From positions 3,092,501-3,156,500 of the forward strand of contig NZ_JADOVJ010000001.1 of the NCBI RefSeq assembly GCF_015752315.1: a stretch of 64,000 nt of DNA, written 5' to 3'. Positions 35,417-43,536 of the stretch are shown piece by piece (position 1 is the stretch's first letter; each line of letters starts with the position of its first letter). Made by a program: the position numbers and the translations under genes. The DNA is from Nocardioides luteus. Its GTDB lineage: Bacteria > Actinomycetota > Actinomycetes > Propionibacteriales > Nocardioidaceae. Below the pieces are notes generated by a model. That model had not been told where the DNA came from, did no database searches, and saw nothing but the letters and a program-made list of their open reading frames with translations.

Positions 35417-36262
35417 ATGACCGTCGCAACACTCTCCAAGCCCGCGCTCGACGAGCCCCGCGCCGCCGGGCTCAGGCGGGTCCCGCCGACCGTCGCCGTC
35501 TCGCTGCTGTGGCTCGCGGTGATCGTCGCCTGGTCGTTGGCCCCGGGGCTGTTCACGAGCCACGACCCGGCCGCCGGCGTACCCACCGACAAGCTCCTCG
35601 GTCCCGGCGCCGCCCACTGGTTCGGCACCGACGACCTGGGCCGCGACCTCTTCGCCAGGGTCGTGCACGGCTCGGCCTCCTCGGTCAGCTCCGCGCTGAT
35701 CTCGGTGGCCATCGGGGTCATCGCGGGCAGCCTGATCGGGCTGCTCGCCGGGTTCCTGGAGGGCTGGGTCGACACCGTGCTCGCCCGGTTCGTCGACGTC
35801 CTGCTGGCGATCCCCGGCTTCCTCTTCGCCGTCGTCATCGTCTCCGCGCTCGGGTTCAGGACCGTCAACGCGGCGATCGCGACCGGGGTGGTCGCGGTGG
35901 CGGTCTTCGCCCGGGTGATGCGCGCGGAGGTGATCAAGGTGCGCCAGGCGACGTTCGTGGAGGCGTCCTACCTGCAGGGCGGCTCCCGCCTGCAGATCCT
36001 GCTCACCCACATCCTGCCCAACGCCTCGCGCTCGATCGTGCCGCTCGCGGTGCTGCAGTTCGGCGTCGCGATCCTGGTCATCGCCGGGCTCGCGTTCCTC
36101 GGCTACGGCGACCCGCCACCCGCCTCGGACTGGGGCCGTCTCGTCGCCGACGGCGAGAAGTTCCCGTTCGCCCCGTGGATGATCTACGCCCCCGCCGCGG
36201 TCATCGTCGCCACGGTCCTCGCCCTCAACCGGATCAGCCGATGGCTGCGCCGGCCCGCCTGA
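35417..36262 (+). CDS. ABC transporter permease, DppC type
   Basis: The 281-residue second permease of the importer has HWFGTDDLGRDLFARVVHGS, typical of DppC/OppC N-termini, then five to six transmembrane segments and an EAA-like VRQATFVEASYLQGGSRLQI loop. The ATG at 35417 is 2 bp after the DppB-type stop, with GAGG just upstream. A much longer frame overlapping the previous gene in another phase is not used. Confidence 0.93.
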   Translation: MTVATLSKPALDEPRAAGLRRVPPTVAVSLLWLAVIVAWSLAPGLFTSHDPAAGVPTDKLLGPGAAHWFGTDDLGRDLFARVVHGSASSVSSALISVAIGVIAGSLIGLLAGFLEGWVDTVLARFVDVLLAIPGFLFAVVIVSALGFRTVNAAIATGVVAVAVFARVMRAEVIKVRQATFVEASYLQGGSRLQILLTHILPNASRSIVPLAVLQFGVAILVIAGLAFLGYGDPPPASDWGRLVADGEKFPFAPWMIYAPAAVIVATVLALNRISRWLRRPA

Positions 36263-36275
36263 CCTCGGAGCACCC

Positions 36276-37928
36276 ATGACGAACACTCCTCAGCCACTCT
36301 CCGCCCCGTTGCTCGCCGCCGAGTCGCTCTCGGTCTCCTACGGACGTACGCAGGTGGTGACCGACGTCAGCTTCGCGCTTTCCGCGGGTTCCAGCCTGGC
36401 GCTGATCGGCGAGTCCGGGTCCGGCAAGTCCACGATCGCCCGCTCGGTGCTGCGGCTGCTCCCCCGCGACCTGGGCCGCGCCAGCGGGTCGGTGCGCCTG
36501 TCCGGCCAGGAGATCCTCGACCTGCCCGAGCGGCGCTTCCGGCCGCTGCGCGGCCGCGAGCTCGGCTTCATCCCGCAGGACCCGACCAGCTCGCTCAACC
36601 AGGTGCGTACCGTCGGCTCGCAGGCGCTGGAGGCCACCCGGCTCCTCTCCGGCGAGCACAGCAGGGCGGAGCGGCGTGAGCTGGTGCTGGACACGTTCGC
36701 ACGGGTCGGTCTCGACGCCCCCCGACGGGTCTTCGACTCCTATCCCCACCAGCTCTCCGGCGGCATGCTGCAGCGGGTGCTGATCGGGCTGACGATCATC
36801 CCCGAGCCCCAGCTGATCATCGCCGACGAACCCACCTCGGCGCTGGACGTGACGATCCAGAAGCGGATCCTCGATCTCCTCTCCGGGCTGCGTGAGGAGC
36901 GCGGCATCAGCCTGCTGCTGATCACCCACGACCTGGCCATCGCCGCCGACCGCACCGACGAGATCGTGGTCCTCAAGGGCGGCACCGTGCAGGAGGCCGG
37001 ACCCACTCGACAGGTCTTCGCGGCTCCCGCCTCCGACTACGCCCGCAAGCTGCACGGCGACGTACCCGCCCTCAACCCCGACCGCTACGCCGCCCTCCGC
37101 GACCGCGAGATCCCGGCCACCCCCAGCCCTAAGATCGAGTTCCGCGAGGTCGGCAAGACGTTCACCGTGGAGGGCACGGAGCTGCGCGCCGTCTCGGAGG
37201 CGTCCTTCGCCGTCGCCCCGGGCACCACGCACGCGCTCGTCGGCGAGTCCGGCTCCGGCAAGACCACCGCCGTACGTCTCCTGCTCGGTCTCGAGCAGCC
37301 CACCACCGGCGAGGTGCTGGTCGACGGGGAGACCGTCAGCCACCGCACCCACGCGGACCTGCGCGGCGTACGCCGTCACCTCCAGCTCGTCTACCAGAAC
37401 CCGTTCACCTCGCTCGACGCCACGTGGCGGATCCGGCACATCGTCCGCGAGCCGCTGGACCGCTACCGGGTCGGGACCAGGCGGGAGCGGGACGAGCGGG
37501 TCCGGGAGGCGCTGTCGGCGGTCGGGCTCGACGAGGGGCTGCTCGACCGGCGCCCCACCAACCTCTCCGGCGGGCAGCGACAGCGCGTCGCGATCGCCCG
37601 CTCCCTGGTGCTGCGGCCGGACGTGGTCGTCCTCGACGAGCCGACCTCGGCGCTCGACGTCAGCGTCCAGGCCGACATCCTCGAGGTGCTCCTCGGCCTG
37701 CAGGCCGAGCTCGGGCTGACCTACGTCTTCGTCTCCCACGACCTGGCGATCGTGCGGCAGATCGCCCACACTGTCACCGTGATGAACCGTGGCCGGATCG
37801 TCGAGCAGGGGCCGGTCGACCGCGTCCTGTCACACCCGTTCACCGACTACACCCGCGAGCTGGTCGCGGCGGTCCCCGGCCGAGACCTCGCCGACCATGC
37901 CGACAGGATCGCCGAGCGCACCGCATGA
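36276..37928 (+). CDS. Fused double ATP-binding protein of Dpp-type importer (DppD-DppF)
   Basis: The 550-residue ATPase carries both nucleotide-binding domains in one chain. The first has Walker A GESGSGKST (residues 45-53), signature LSGGMLQRV and Walker B LIIADEPTSALD. The second, from about residue 285, has GESGSGKTT, LSGGQRQRV and VVVLDEPTSALD. Each ends with the oligopeptide/dipeptide C-terminal region. Fusions of this kind are known in actinobacterial peptide-type importers. It overlaps the molybdoenzyme gene by 4 bp, tying the importer to that enzyme. Confidence 0.94.
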   Translation: MTNTPQPLSAPLLAAESLSVSYGRTQVVTDVSFALSAGSSLALIGESGSGKSTIARSVLRLLPRDLGRASGSVRLSGQEILDLPERRFRPLRGRELGFIPQDPTSSLNQVRTVGSQALEATRLLSGEHSRAERRELVLDTFARVGLDAPRRVFDSYPHQLSGGMLQRVLIGLTIIPEPQLIIADEPTSALDVTIQKRILDLLSGLREERGISLLLITHDLAIAADRTDEIVVLKGGTVQEAGPTRQVFAAPASDYARKLHGDVPALNPDRYAALRDREIPATPSPKIEFREVGKTFTVEGTELRAVSEASFAVAPGTTHALVGESGSGKTTAVRLLLGLEQPTTGEVLVDGETVSHRTHADLRGVRRHLQLVYQNPFTSLDATWRIRHIVREPLDRYRVGTRRERDERVREALSAVGLDEGLLDRRPTNLSGGQRQRVAIARSLVLRPDVVVLDEPTSALDVSVQADILEVLLGLQAELGLTYVFVSHDLAIVRQIAHTVTVMNRGRIVEQGPVDRVLSHPFTDYTRELVAAVPGRDLADHADRIAERTA

Positions 37929-40216
37929 CGCTCTCCTCCAGCGCCCACTGGGGCACCTTCGAGGTCGAGCTCGGTCCGGGCGGGGAGCTCGTCGGGGCCC
38001 GGCCGCACGCCGACGACCCCGACGCCTCCCCCGCGATCGGCAACGTGGTGGCCGGCCACCGCCATCGCAGCCGGGTCCTCCGCCCGGCGGTCCGCCGCGG
38101 CTGGCTCGAGGGCGGCCCCGGGGCCAGCGAGCGGCGCGGCTCCCCCGAGGAGACGTACGTCCAGGTCGGCTGGGACACCGCGCTCGACCTGCTCGCGGGC
38201 GAGCTGCGCCGGGTCGTGGACGAGTTCGGGAACAGCGCGATCTTCGGCGGCTCCTACGGCTGGAGCAGTGCCGGACGCCTCCATCACGCCCAGGGGCAGC
38301 TGCACCGGTTCCTCAACCGGATCGGCGGCTACACCCGCTCGGTGAGCGACTACAGCCGCGGCGCCAGCCTGGTGCTGCTTCCGCACCTGATCGGGCAGCC
38401 CGCGACGGCCGAGCTCCGCTCGCGGCCGGTCTCGTGGTCGCAGATCGCCGAGCACACCGACCTGCTGGTGACCTTCGGCGGGCTGCGGCGCTCCAACACC
38501 TGGGTCGTCCCCGGCGGGCACGACCGGCACATCGGCACCGCGGCGGCGACGCGGGTCGGCGACACCACGCGGGTCGTCTCGCTGACCGCACAGCGCGACG
38601 ACGCCTACGACGGCTTGGAGGCCGAGTGGGTCGGGGTGATGCCGGGCACCGACACCGCGGTGATCCTGGCGCTGATCCATGTGCTCGTCGCCGACGGTCT
38701 GGCCGACGACGCGTTCCTCGGCACCTACACGGTCGGCGCCGAGCGGGTCCGGGCCTACGTCCTCGGCGAGTCCGACGGCATCGCGAAGACGCCCGAGTGG
38801 GCCGCGGCGATCTCCCGGACGCCGGCGGAGCGGATCCGGCGGCTGGCGCACGAGATGGCCGCGGGACGCACCCTCGTCAACGTCGCCTACGCCCTGCAGC
38901 GGGGCGAGCGCGGCGAGCAGCCGGTCTGGGCGGCACTCACCCTGGCGGCCTTCCTGGGACAGATCGGTCTGCCGGGCGGCGGGTTCGCGCACGGCTACGG
39001 CTCCATGGGCGACTACGGGGTCGGCGTCGCTCCCGTGCCGCTGCCGACCTTCCCGCAGGGGACCAACCCGGTCGCCGACCTGATCCCGTGCGCCCGGATC
39101 GCCGACCTGCTGCTCCATCCCGGTGAGCCGTTCGCCTTCGACGGCCGGGTCCTGACCTACCCCGAGATCCGGCTCGCCTACTGGGCCGGCGGCAACCCGT
39201 TCCACCATCATCAGGACCTCGGCCGGCTGCGCACCGCCTTCGCCCGGCTCGACACCTTCGTCGTCCACGAGACCCACTGGACCCCGACCGCCCGGCACGC
39301 CGACATCGTCCTCCCGGTCGCCTCGGCGCTGGAGCGGTCGGACCTCGCCGCCGGGGCCGGCGACCGCCGACTGCGGACCATGCCGAAGGTCGCCGAGCCT
39401 GCCGGCGAGGCGCGCGAGGAGCTGTGGATCTACGGCGAGCTCGGCCGCCGCCTGGGCGCCGATGTCGACGAAGGACTCACCTCCGGGCAGTGGTTGCGCC
39501 GGATCTACGAGGAGTGGCGCGAGCTGCCGACGACACCGGCCGACGCGCCGGCCTTCGACGAGTTCTGGGCCGCCGGCGGCGTCGAGCTGCCGCAGGATCG
39601 CTACCAGGACGCCGCGTTCTCGAGCTTCCGCCACAACCCGCGCAAGCACCCGCTCCGGACCCCCAGCGGCAAGATCGAGCTCTGGTCGGAGACGATCGAC
39701 GGCTTCGGCCTCGACGACCTCGCCGGACACGCTCAGTGGCGCGAGCCCGACCAGTGGTGGGGGTCTGCGTCGGCGGTGACGTACGACCTGCATCTGCTGG
39801 CCAACCAGCCCTCCCACCGGCTGCACAGCCAGCTCGACATGGGCGACGCCAGCCAGGCGACCAAGGTCTCCGGCCGCGAGCCGATCCGGCTCCACCCCGA
39901 CGACGCCGCCGCGAGGGGCCTCGCCGACGGCGACCTGGCGCTCGTCCGCAGTGCCCAGGGCAGCCTGCTGGCCGGCGTACGCATCACCGACGCCCTGCTT
40001 CCGGGCGTCGCGCAGATGCACACCGGTGCCTGGTTCGACCCCAGCGCACCGGAGATCGCCGACTGCGTCAACGGCAACGTCAACGTGCTCACCCGCGACC
40101 TGCCCACCTCGTCGCTCACCCAGTCCAACACCGGCGCGCACGTGCTGGTCTCGGTCACCCGCCACGACGGCCCGACACCCCCCGTACATGCCTATGAGCC
40201 GCCCACCTTCTCCTGA
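37925..40216 (+). CDS. Molybdopterin oxidoreductase, biotin/DMSO sulfoxide reductase (BisC) type
   Basis: The 763-residue Mo-bisMGD enzyme of the DMSO reductase family is of the type III group without an N-terminal iron-sulfur cluster. The probable molybdenum ligand is Ser144 in SDYSRGASLVLLPHLIG, matching Ser147 of DMSO reductase by context. A C-terminal molydopterin-binding domain contains NQPSHRLHSQLDMG and HTGAWFDP. There is no Tat signal, so it is cytoplasmic like BisC, which reduces biotin sulfoxide and methionine sulfoxide. Its overlap with the importer ATPase and neighbourhood of monooxygenases and a sulfurtransferase suggest reduction of an imported S-oxide. Substrate not proven. Confidence 0.9.
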   Translation: MTLSSSAHWGTFEVELGPGGELVGARPHADDPDASPAIGNVVAGHRHRSRVLRPAVRRGWLEGGPGASERRGSPEETYVQVGWDTALDLLAGELRRVVDEFGNSAIFGGSYGWSSAGRLHHAQGQLHRFLNRIGGYTRSVSDYSRGASLVLLPHLIGQPATAELRSRPVSWSQIAEHTDLLVTFGGLRRSNTWVVPGGHDRHIGTAAATRVGDTTRVVSLTAQRDDAYDGLEAEWVGVMPGTDTAVILALIHVLVADGLADDAFLGTYTVGAERVRAYVLGESDGIAKTPEWAAAISRTPAERIRRLAHEMAAGRTLVNVAYALQRGERGEQPVWAALTLAAFLGQIGLPGGGFAHGYGSMGDYGVGVAPVPLPTFPQGTNPVADLIPCARIADLLLHPGEPFAFDGRVLTYPEIRLAYWAGGNPFHHHQDLGRLRTAFARLDTFVVHETHWTPTARHADIVLPVASALERSDLAAGAGDRRLRTMPKVAEPAGEAREELWIYGELGRRLGADVDEGLTSGQWLRRIYEEWRELPTTPADAPAFDEFWAAGGVELPQDRYQDAAFSSFRHNPRKHPLRTPSGKIELWSETIDGFGLDDLAGHAQWREPDQWWGSASAVTYDLHLLANQPSHRLHSQLDMGDASQATKVSGREPIRLHPDDAAARGLADGDLALVRSAQGSLLAGVRITDALLPGVAQMHTGAWFDPSAPEIADCVNGNVNVLTRDLPTSSLTQSNTGAHVLVSVTRHDGPTPPVHAYEPPTFS

Positions 40217-40228
40217 AAGACTTCACCT

Positions 40229-41047
40229 GTGAACGTACTCATCAGCGCCGACGAGCTCGCGGCCGAGCTCGCCTCCGACCGGCCCCCGGTCCTCCTCGAC
40301 GTACGCTGGCAGCTCGGCGGCCCGCCCGGACACGAGTCCTACCTCGAGGGCCACATCCCCGGCGCCGTCTACGTCGACCTCGACACAGAGCTGGCCCGCC
40401 ACGGCAAGCCCACCGACGGCCGCCACCCGCTGCCGGAGCTCGCCGACCTGCAGGCGGCCGCTCGCCGCTGGGGCATCTCCGAGGGTGACGCCGTCGTCGC
40501 CTACGACGCCGTCGGCAACACCTCGGCCGCCCGCGCCTGGTGGTTGCTGCGCTGGGCAGGCATCGCCGACGTCCGTCTCCTCGACGGCGCGCTCGGCGCC
40601 TGGACCTCCGCGGGACACCCGCTGACCACCGCCGACGTGGTGCCCGATCCCGGCACGGTGACGCTCACGCCCGGCCACCTGCCCGTGCTGCCGTTCGAGC
40701 ACGTCGAGGCCTACCAAGGTGTTCTGCTCGATGCCCGCGCCGCCGAGCGCTACCGCGGCGAGGTCGAGCCGGTCGACCCGAAGGCCGGGCACATCCCCGG
40801 CGCGGTCTCGGCGCCCACCGTTGACAACCTCACCGCCGAAGGTCGCTTCCTGCCCGCCAAGGAGCTCCGGGCACGCTTCGACGCGCTCGGTGTCGAGGCC
40901 GGCTCCCCCGTGGCCGCCTACTGCGGCTCCGGCGTCACCGCCGCCCACGAGGTCGCCGCGCTGACGATCGCCGGCTACGACGCCGCGCTCTTCCCGGGCT
41001 CCTGGAGCCAGTGGAGCAACCACGACCTGCCGGTCGCCACCGGCTGA
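40229..41047 (+). CDS. Sulfurtransferase, two-domain rhodanese (3-mercaptopyruvate/thiosulfate type)
   Basis: The 272-residue cytoplasmic enzyme has two rhodanese folds: an inactive N-terminal domain (about residues 1-135, GHIPGAVYVDLD) and a catalytic C-terminal domain with Cys232 in the loop CGSGVTAAHE. The CGSGVTA loop is that of mercaptopyruvate sulfurtransferases rather than classic thiosulfate rhodaneses. The GTG start lies 12 bp after the molybdoenzyme stop. As last gene of the cluster it would move sulfane sulfur released from the imported compound. Confidence 0.92.
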   Translation: MNVLISADELAAELASDRPPVLLDVRWQLGGPPGHESYLEGHIPGAVYVDLDTELARHGKPTDGRHPLPELADLQAAARRWGISEGDAVVAYDAVGNTSAARAWWLLRWAGIADVRLLDGALGAWTSAGHPLTTADVVPDPGTVTLTPGHLPVLPFEHVEAYQGVLLDARAAERYRGEVEPVDPKAGHIPGAVSAPTVDNLTAEGRFLPAKELRARFDALGVEAGSPVAAYCGSGVTAAHEVAALTIAGYDAALFPGSWSQWSNHDLPVATG

Positions 41048-41067
41048 TCCACGCCTGACGTTCGCGC

Positions 41068-41085
41068 TTGACCTCAAGTCGGCTT
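41068..41085 (+). promoter_or_regulatory. MerR-like promoter element TTGACCTCAAGTCGGCTT
   Basis: TTGACCTCAAG followed by CTT is the left part of promoters controlled by SoxR/MerR-type activators, with an imperfect CAAG-tcgg-CTT dyad. The -10 partner at the expected long spacing is poor. It lies 47 bp upstream of the reductase gene. The assignment rests on pattern resemblance only. Confidence 0.3.
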
Positions 41086-41131
41086 CATCTTCGAGCATGA
41101 AGGAACACCGACGAGAGAGGGAGCTGGGACC

Positions 41132-42013
41132 ATGACGGAGCACAACGACCGACCCGCCGTCACCGTGATCGGGATCGGCAACATGGGATCGGCGGTCGCG
41201 CGGGCATATCTCGAGCGCGGCTACCGGACCACGGTCTGGAACCGGACGGCCGACAAGGCCGAGGCGCTGGCCGACGCCGGAGCCGCGGTCGCGTCCACCG
41301 CGGCGAAGGCGGTGGCGGCCAGCCCGGTGACGGTGCTCAGCCTGCTGGACAACACCGCGGTCGAGGACGTCCTGCACTCCGTCGGCGCCGCCGCGGCGGG
41401 CCGCACCCTGGTCAGCCTCACCAGCGGCTCGCCGGCACAGGCGCGGGCGAACGAGGCCTGGGCGGCCGAGCACGGGGCTGCGTACGTCGACGGGAAGGTC
41501 ATGGGGGACCCACCCGACGTCGGCACGTCCAGGATCTCGCTGGCCTTCAGCGGTGACCGCGCGGCGTTCGAGGCCGTCGAGCCGATGCTCACCGAGCTCG
41601 GCTCCCTCACCTATCACGGGCCCGACGCCGGGTTCGCGGCCGTCGAGTTCAACGCCCAGGTCGCGGTCGGCTACGAGTTCCTGATCGGATTCCTGCACAC
41701 GCTCACGCTGGTCGAGGCCGAGGGGATGGACCTGGAGGCGTTCACCGAACGGGTCGCGGCGTCCCTGAACGGCTACGCCGGTCTGCTGCGGATGATGACG
41801 GGCGCGATCAAGAGCGGGACGTACGGCCCCGACCTCGGCTCCCTCGACGTGCAGGCCGCGCTGATGGACGACCTGATCGGGCACCGGGAGTCGACCGGCG
41901 TCGAGGCGGTGCGGATGCGGGAGGTGAAGTCGCTGATGGACCGCCGGATCGCCCAGGGCCACGGCGACCAGGGGTTCTCCAGCATGTTCGAGCTGCTGCG
42001 GCTACGAGCCTGA
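41132..42013 (+). CDS. Imine-reductase-like NADP-dependent oxidoreductase
   Basis: The 293-residue protein has an N-terminal Rossmann fold (VIGIGNMGSAVARAYLERGY; VWNRTADKAEAL, where NRT suggests NADPH preference) and a C-terminal all-helical dimerisation domain. It belongs to the beta-hydroxyacid dehydrogenase superfamily, but the position of the catalytic Lys holds Asn-Ala (EFNAQVAVGYE), as in imine reductases. Such enzymes reduce cyclic imines, but the physiological substrate is usually unknown. GAGGGAG precedes the ATG. A MerR-like promoter element lies upstream. Confidence 0.82.
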   Translation: MTEHNDRPAVTVIGIGNMGSAVARAYLERGYRTTVWNRTADKAEALADAGAAVASTAAKAVAASPVTVLSLLDNTAVEDVLHSVGAAAAGRTLVSLTSGSPAQARANEAWAAEHGAAYVDGKVMGDPPDVGTSRISLAFSGDRAAFEAVEPMLTELGSLTYHGPDAGFAAVEFNAQVAVGYEFLIGFLHTLTLVEAEGMDLEAFTERVAASLNGYAGLLRMMTGAIKSGTYGPDLGSLDVQAALMDDLIGHRESTGVEAVRMREVKSLMDRRIAQGHGDQGFSSMFELLRLRA

Positions 42014-42418
42014 CGCCTGGGCTTCCTGGGCAGCCACCTCGGCCTCGGAGCGCAGCACGCAGAACTGGTTGCCCTCGGGATCGGCGAAGATCACCCAGCC
42101 GGTCCCGGGACCATATTTGCCGCGGTGGTCGGCGACCTGTGTCGCCCCCAGGCCGAGGACGCGCTCGACCTCGTCGTCGCGGGTGCCGGTGCGCGGGCGC
42201 AGGTCGAGGTGGATGCGCTTGGCGGGCAGCGGGTCGTCGGGCACCTCGATGAACAGCAGCCGGTGGCCGGTCTCCGGGTCGAGGATCACGCACTCCTCGT
42301 GACCGGGGAGGTTCGGGTCGCCCTCCACGTCGACATAGCCGAGCAGTTCCTTCCACCACTCCGAGAGCGCGTACGCGTCGTGGCAGTCGATGGTCGTGTG
42401 CGAGACGAAGAGGGCCAT
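42002..42418 (-). CDS. VOC (glyoxalase-like) family protein
   Basis: The 138-residue single vicinal-oxygen-chelate domain has HTTIDCHDAYALSEWW at the first metal-binding strand, EECVILDPETGHRLLFIEV mid-domain and WVIFADPEGNQFCVL near the C-terminus. It fits the glyoxalase/bleomycin resistance-like group of uncharacterised actinobacterial VOC proteins. The start at 42418 is preferred; a GTG at 42454 would add 12 residues of no domain value. It overlaps the end of the convergent reductase gene by 12 bp. Confidence 0.85.
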   Translation of the reverse strand: MALFVSHTTIDCHDAYALSEWWKELLGYVDVEGDPNLPGHEECVILDPETGHRLLFIEVPDDPLPAKRIHLDLRPRTGTRDDEVERVLGLGATQVADHRGKYGPGTGWVIFADPEGNQFCVLRSEAEVAAQEAQASGS

Positions 42419-42467
42419 GCCCACATCGAAGCCCAGGTGTGCACCCGAGTCCACCGGTTTCGGTGCC

Positions 42468-43190
42468 TCAGACCGGCTCGGCGACCTTCTCGTCGATGAA
42501 CTGCGGGAGCAGGTCGATGGCGATCGGTGCGGCCGCGTCGATCTTCTCCTGCGGCACGTCGCAGATCCGCAGGCAGGTCGCGGCGATGGCCCACGCCTCG
42601 CGGCACGGGATCTTGCGGTCCGGGTCCTCGGTGCGCATGTTGATCACGCCCTCGACCTGCTGGATGAGCAGGTCGCCCAGCTGCTTGCGGCTGACCGTCG
42701 AGCGCACCGTCTTCGAGGCGACCTCGCTGGCCAGGTCCGCGTAGTGGGCGGCCAGCTCGGCGTGCTCGTTGCGGAACTCGTCGTACACCTCGCACTTGGC
42801 CACGTCGGGCAGCTGGTAGAGCATGCCGACGTTGTGCGGCACGTCGGCGAGGGTGCGTACGTCGACGAGGACCAGCAGGTAGAGCGCGGTCTCGTAGTCG
42901 AGCGGTGGCACGCGGTTGAGGATCTTCTCCACCTTGTCCGTGGTCGGACGGACCGACCGGCGGAGCAGCTCGCCGAGGATCTCGTCCTTCCCCGCGAAGT
43001 GGTAGTAGAGCGATGCCTGGCGGATGCCGACCATGTCGGCGATCTCGCGAGTAGACGTCGCCGCGAAACCCTGGGAGACGAACAGCCGCGATGCGGCATC
43101 CAGGATCTGGTCGCGCGGTGAGGTCGTACCTGAGTCGGGAACATGCCTAGGGCGGCCGGGCCGAGAACGCCTAGTTGTCATGTTGCCCAT
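42468..43190 (-). CDS. TetR-family transcriptional regulator
   Basis: The 240-residue repressor has a basic N-terminal tail, a helix-turn-helix at about residues 27-75 (DQILDAASRLFVSQGFAATSTREIADMVG, with IRQASLYYHFAGKDEIL), and a helical ligand-binding domain. The ATG at 43190 follows GGGAG. Seventeen bases upstream of the start begins a perfect 8-5-8 inverted repeat (43207-43227), a probable autoregulatory operator. The VOC gene downstream is separated by 49 bp and may be co-transcribed. The ligand is unknown. Confidence 0.92.
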   Translation of the reverse strand: MGNMTTRRSRPGRPRHVPDSGTTSPRDQILDAASRLFVSQGFAATSTREIADMVGIRQASLYYHFAGKDEILGELLRRSVRPTTDKVEKILNRVPPLDYETALYLLVLVDVRTLADVPHNVGMLYQLPDVAKCEVYDEFRNEHAELAAHYADLASEVASKTVRSTVSRKQLGDLLIQQVEGVINMRTEDPDRKIPCREAWAIAATCLRICDVPQEKIDAAAPIAIDLLPQFIDEKVAEPV

Positions 43191-43206
43191 CTAACTCCCG
43201 TCCGGA

Positions 43207-43227
43207 CTTTCAAGGAAGACTTGAAAG
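43207..43227. promoter_or_regulatory. TetR operator candidate CTTTCAAG-N5-CTTGAAAG
   Basis: This perfect 8-bp inverted repeat has a 5-bp GAAGA spacer and is placed between the likely promoter and the start of the TetR gene. Size and symmetry are those of TetR-family operators. Autoregulation is inferred. Confidence 0.65.
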
Positions 43228-43266
43228 GACTTTATCCTCTACAAAATATGAGTCATAGGACCTATT

Positions 43267-43292
43267 GGACATAGCTCGATCGGGCTATGTCC
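43267..43292. repeat. Palindrome GGACATAGC-N8-GCTATGTCC
   Basis: A perfect 9-bp inverted repeat has an 8-bp spacer whose centre CGATCG is itself palindromic. It is not followed by a T-run and does not lie at a gene end, so an operator for an unknown protein is more likely than a terminator. Confidence 0.55.
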
Positions 43293-43536
43293 TCGATGTG
43301 CGTGTTTGCGTCCGTCAACACCCGGACGGCTACACCGGAAGCCCCCATGTACGGCTGAGCACCGGGTCGCGCCACTTGCATCTGCGCTGTCATCCGGCTG
43401 TTACCCGCCGTCACAGTGGCTAACGACGATGTGGGTGACAGGTCACGCATCTGTTGGACATTCGTGGGCTGTCTGTGGCGACCGCCACATGATCTCCGAC
43501 TGATCCGCTCGACTTACTCGTGCTTAGATCCTCGGC

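Larger units (their letters stand above)
43191..43536. other. 346-bp intergenic region with two palindromes
   Basis: There is no gene here. The left part holds the TetR promoter region with its candidate operator and AT-rich DNA (TTTATCC, AAAATATGAG). A second long palindrome lies at 43267-43292. The rest, up to the start of the secreted protein at 43537, shows several TTGGACAT/GGACAT repeats and no recognisable RNA gene. Confidence 0.6.

Noticed and set aside
43262..43450. 62-residue minus-strand frame in the TetR intergenic region
   Set aside because: No ribosome site, no recognisable domain, and it overlaps a palindrome that looks regulatory.
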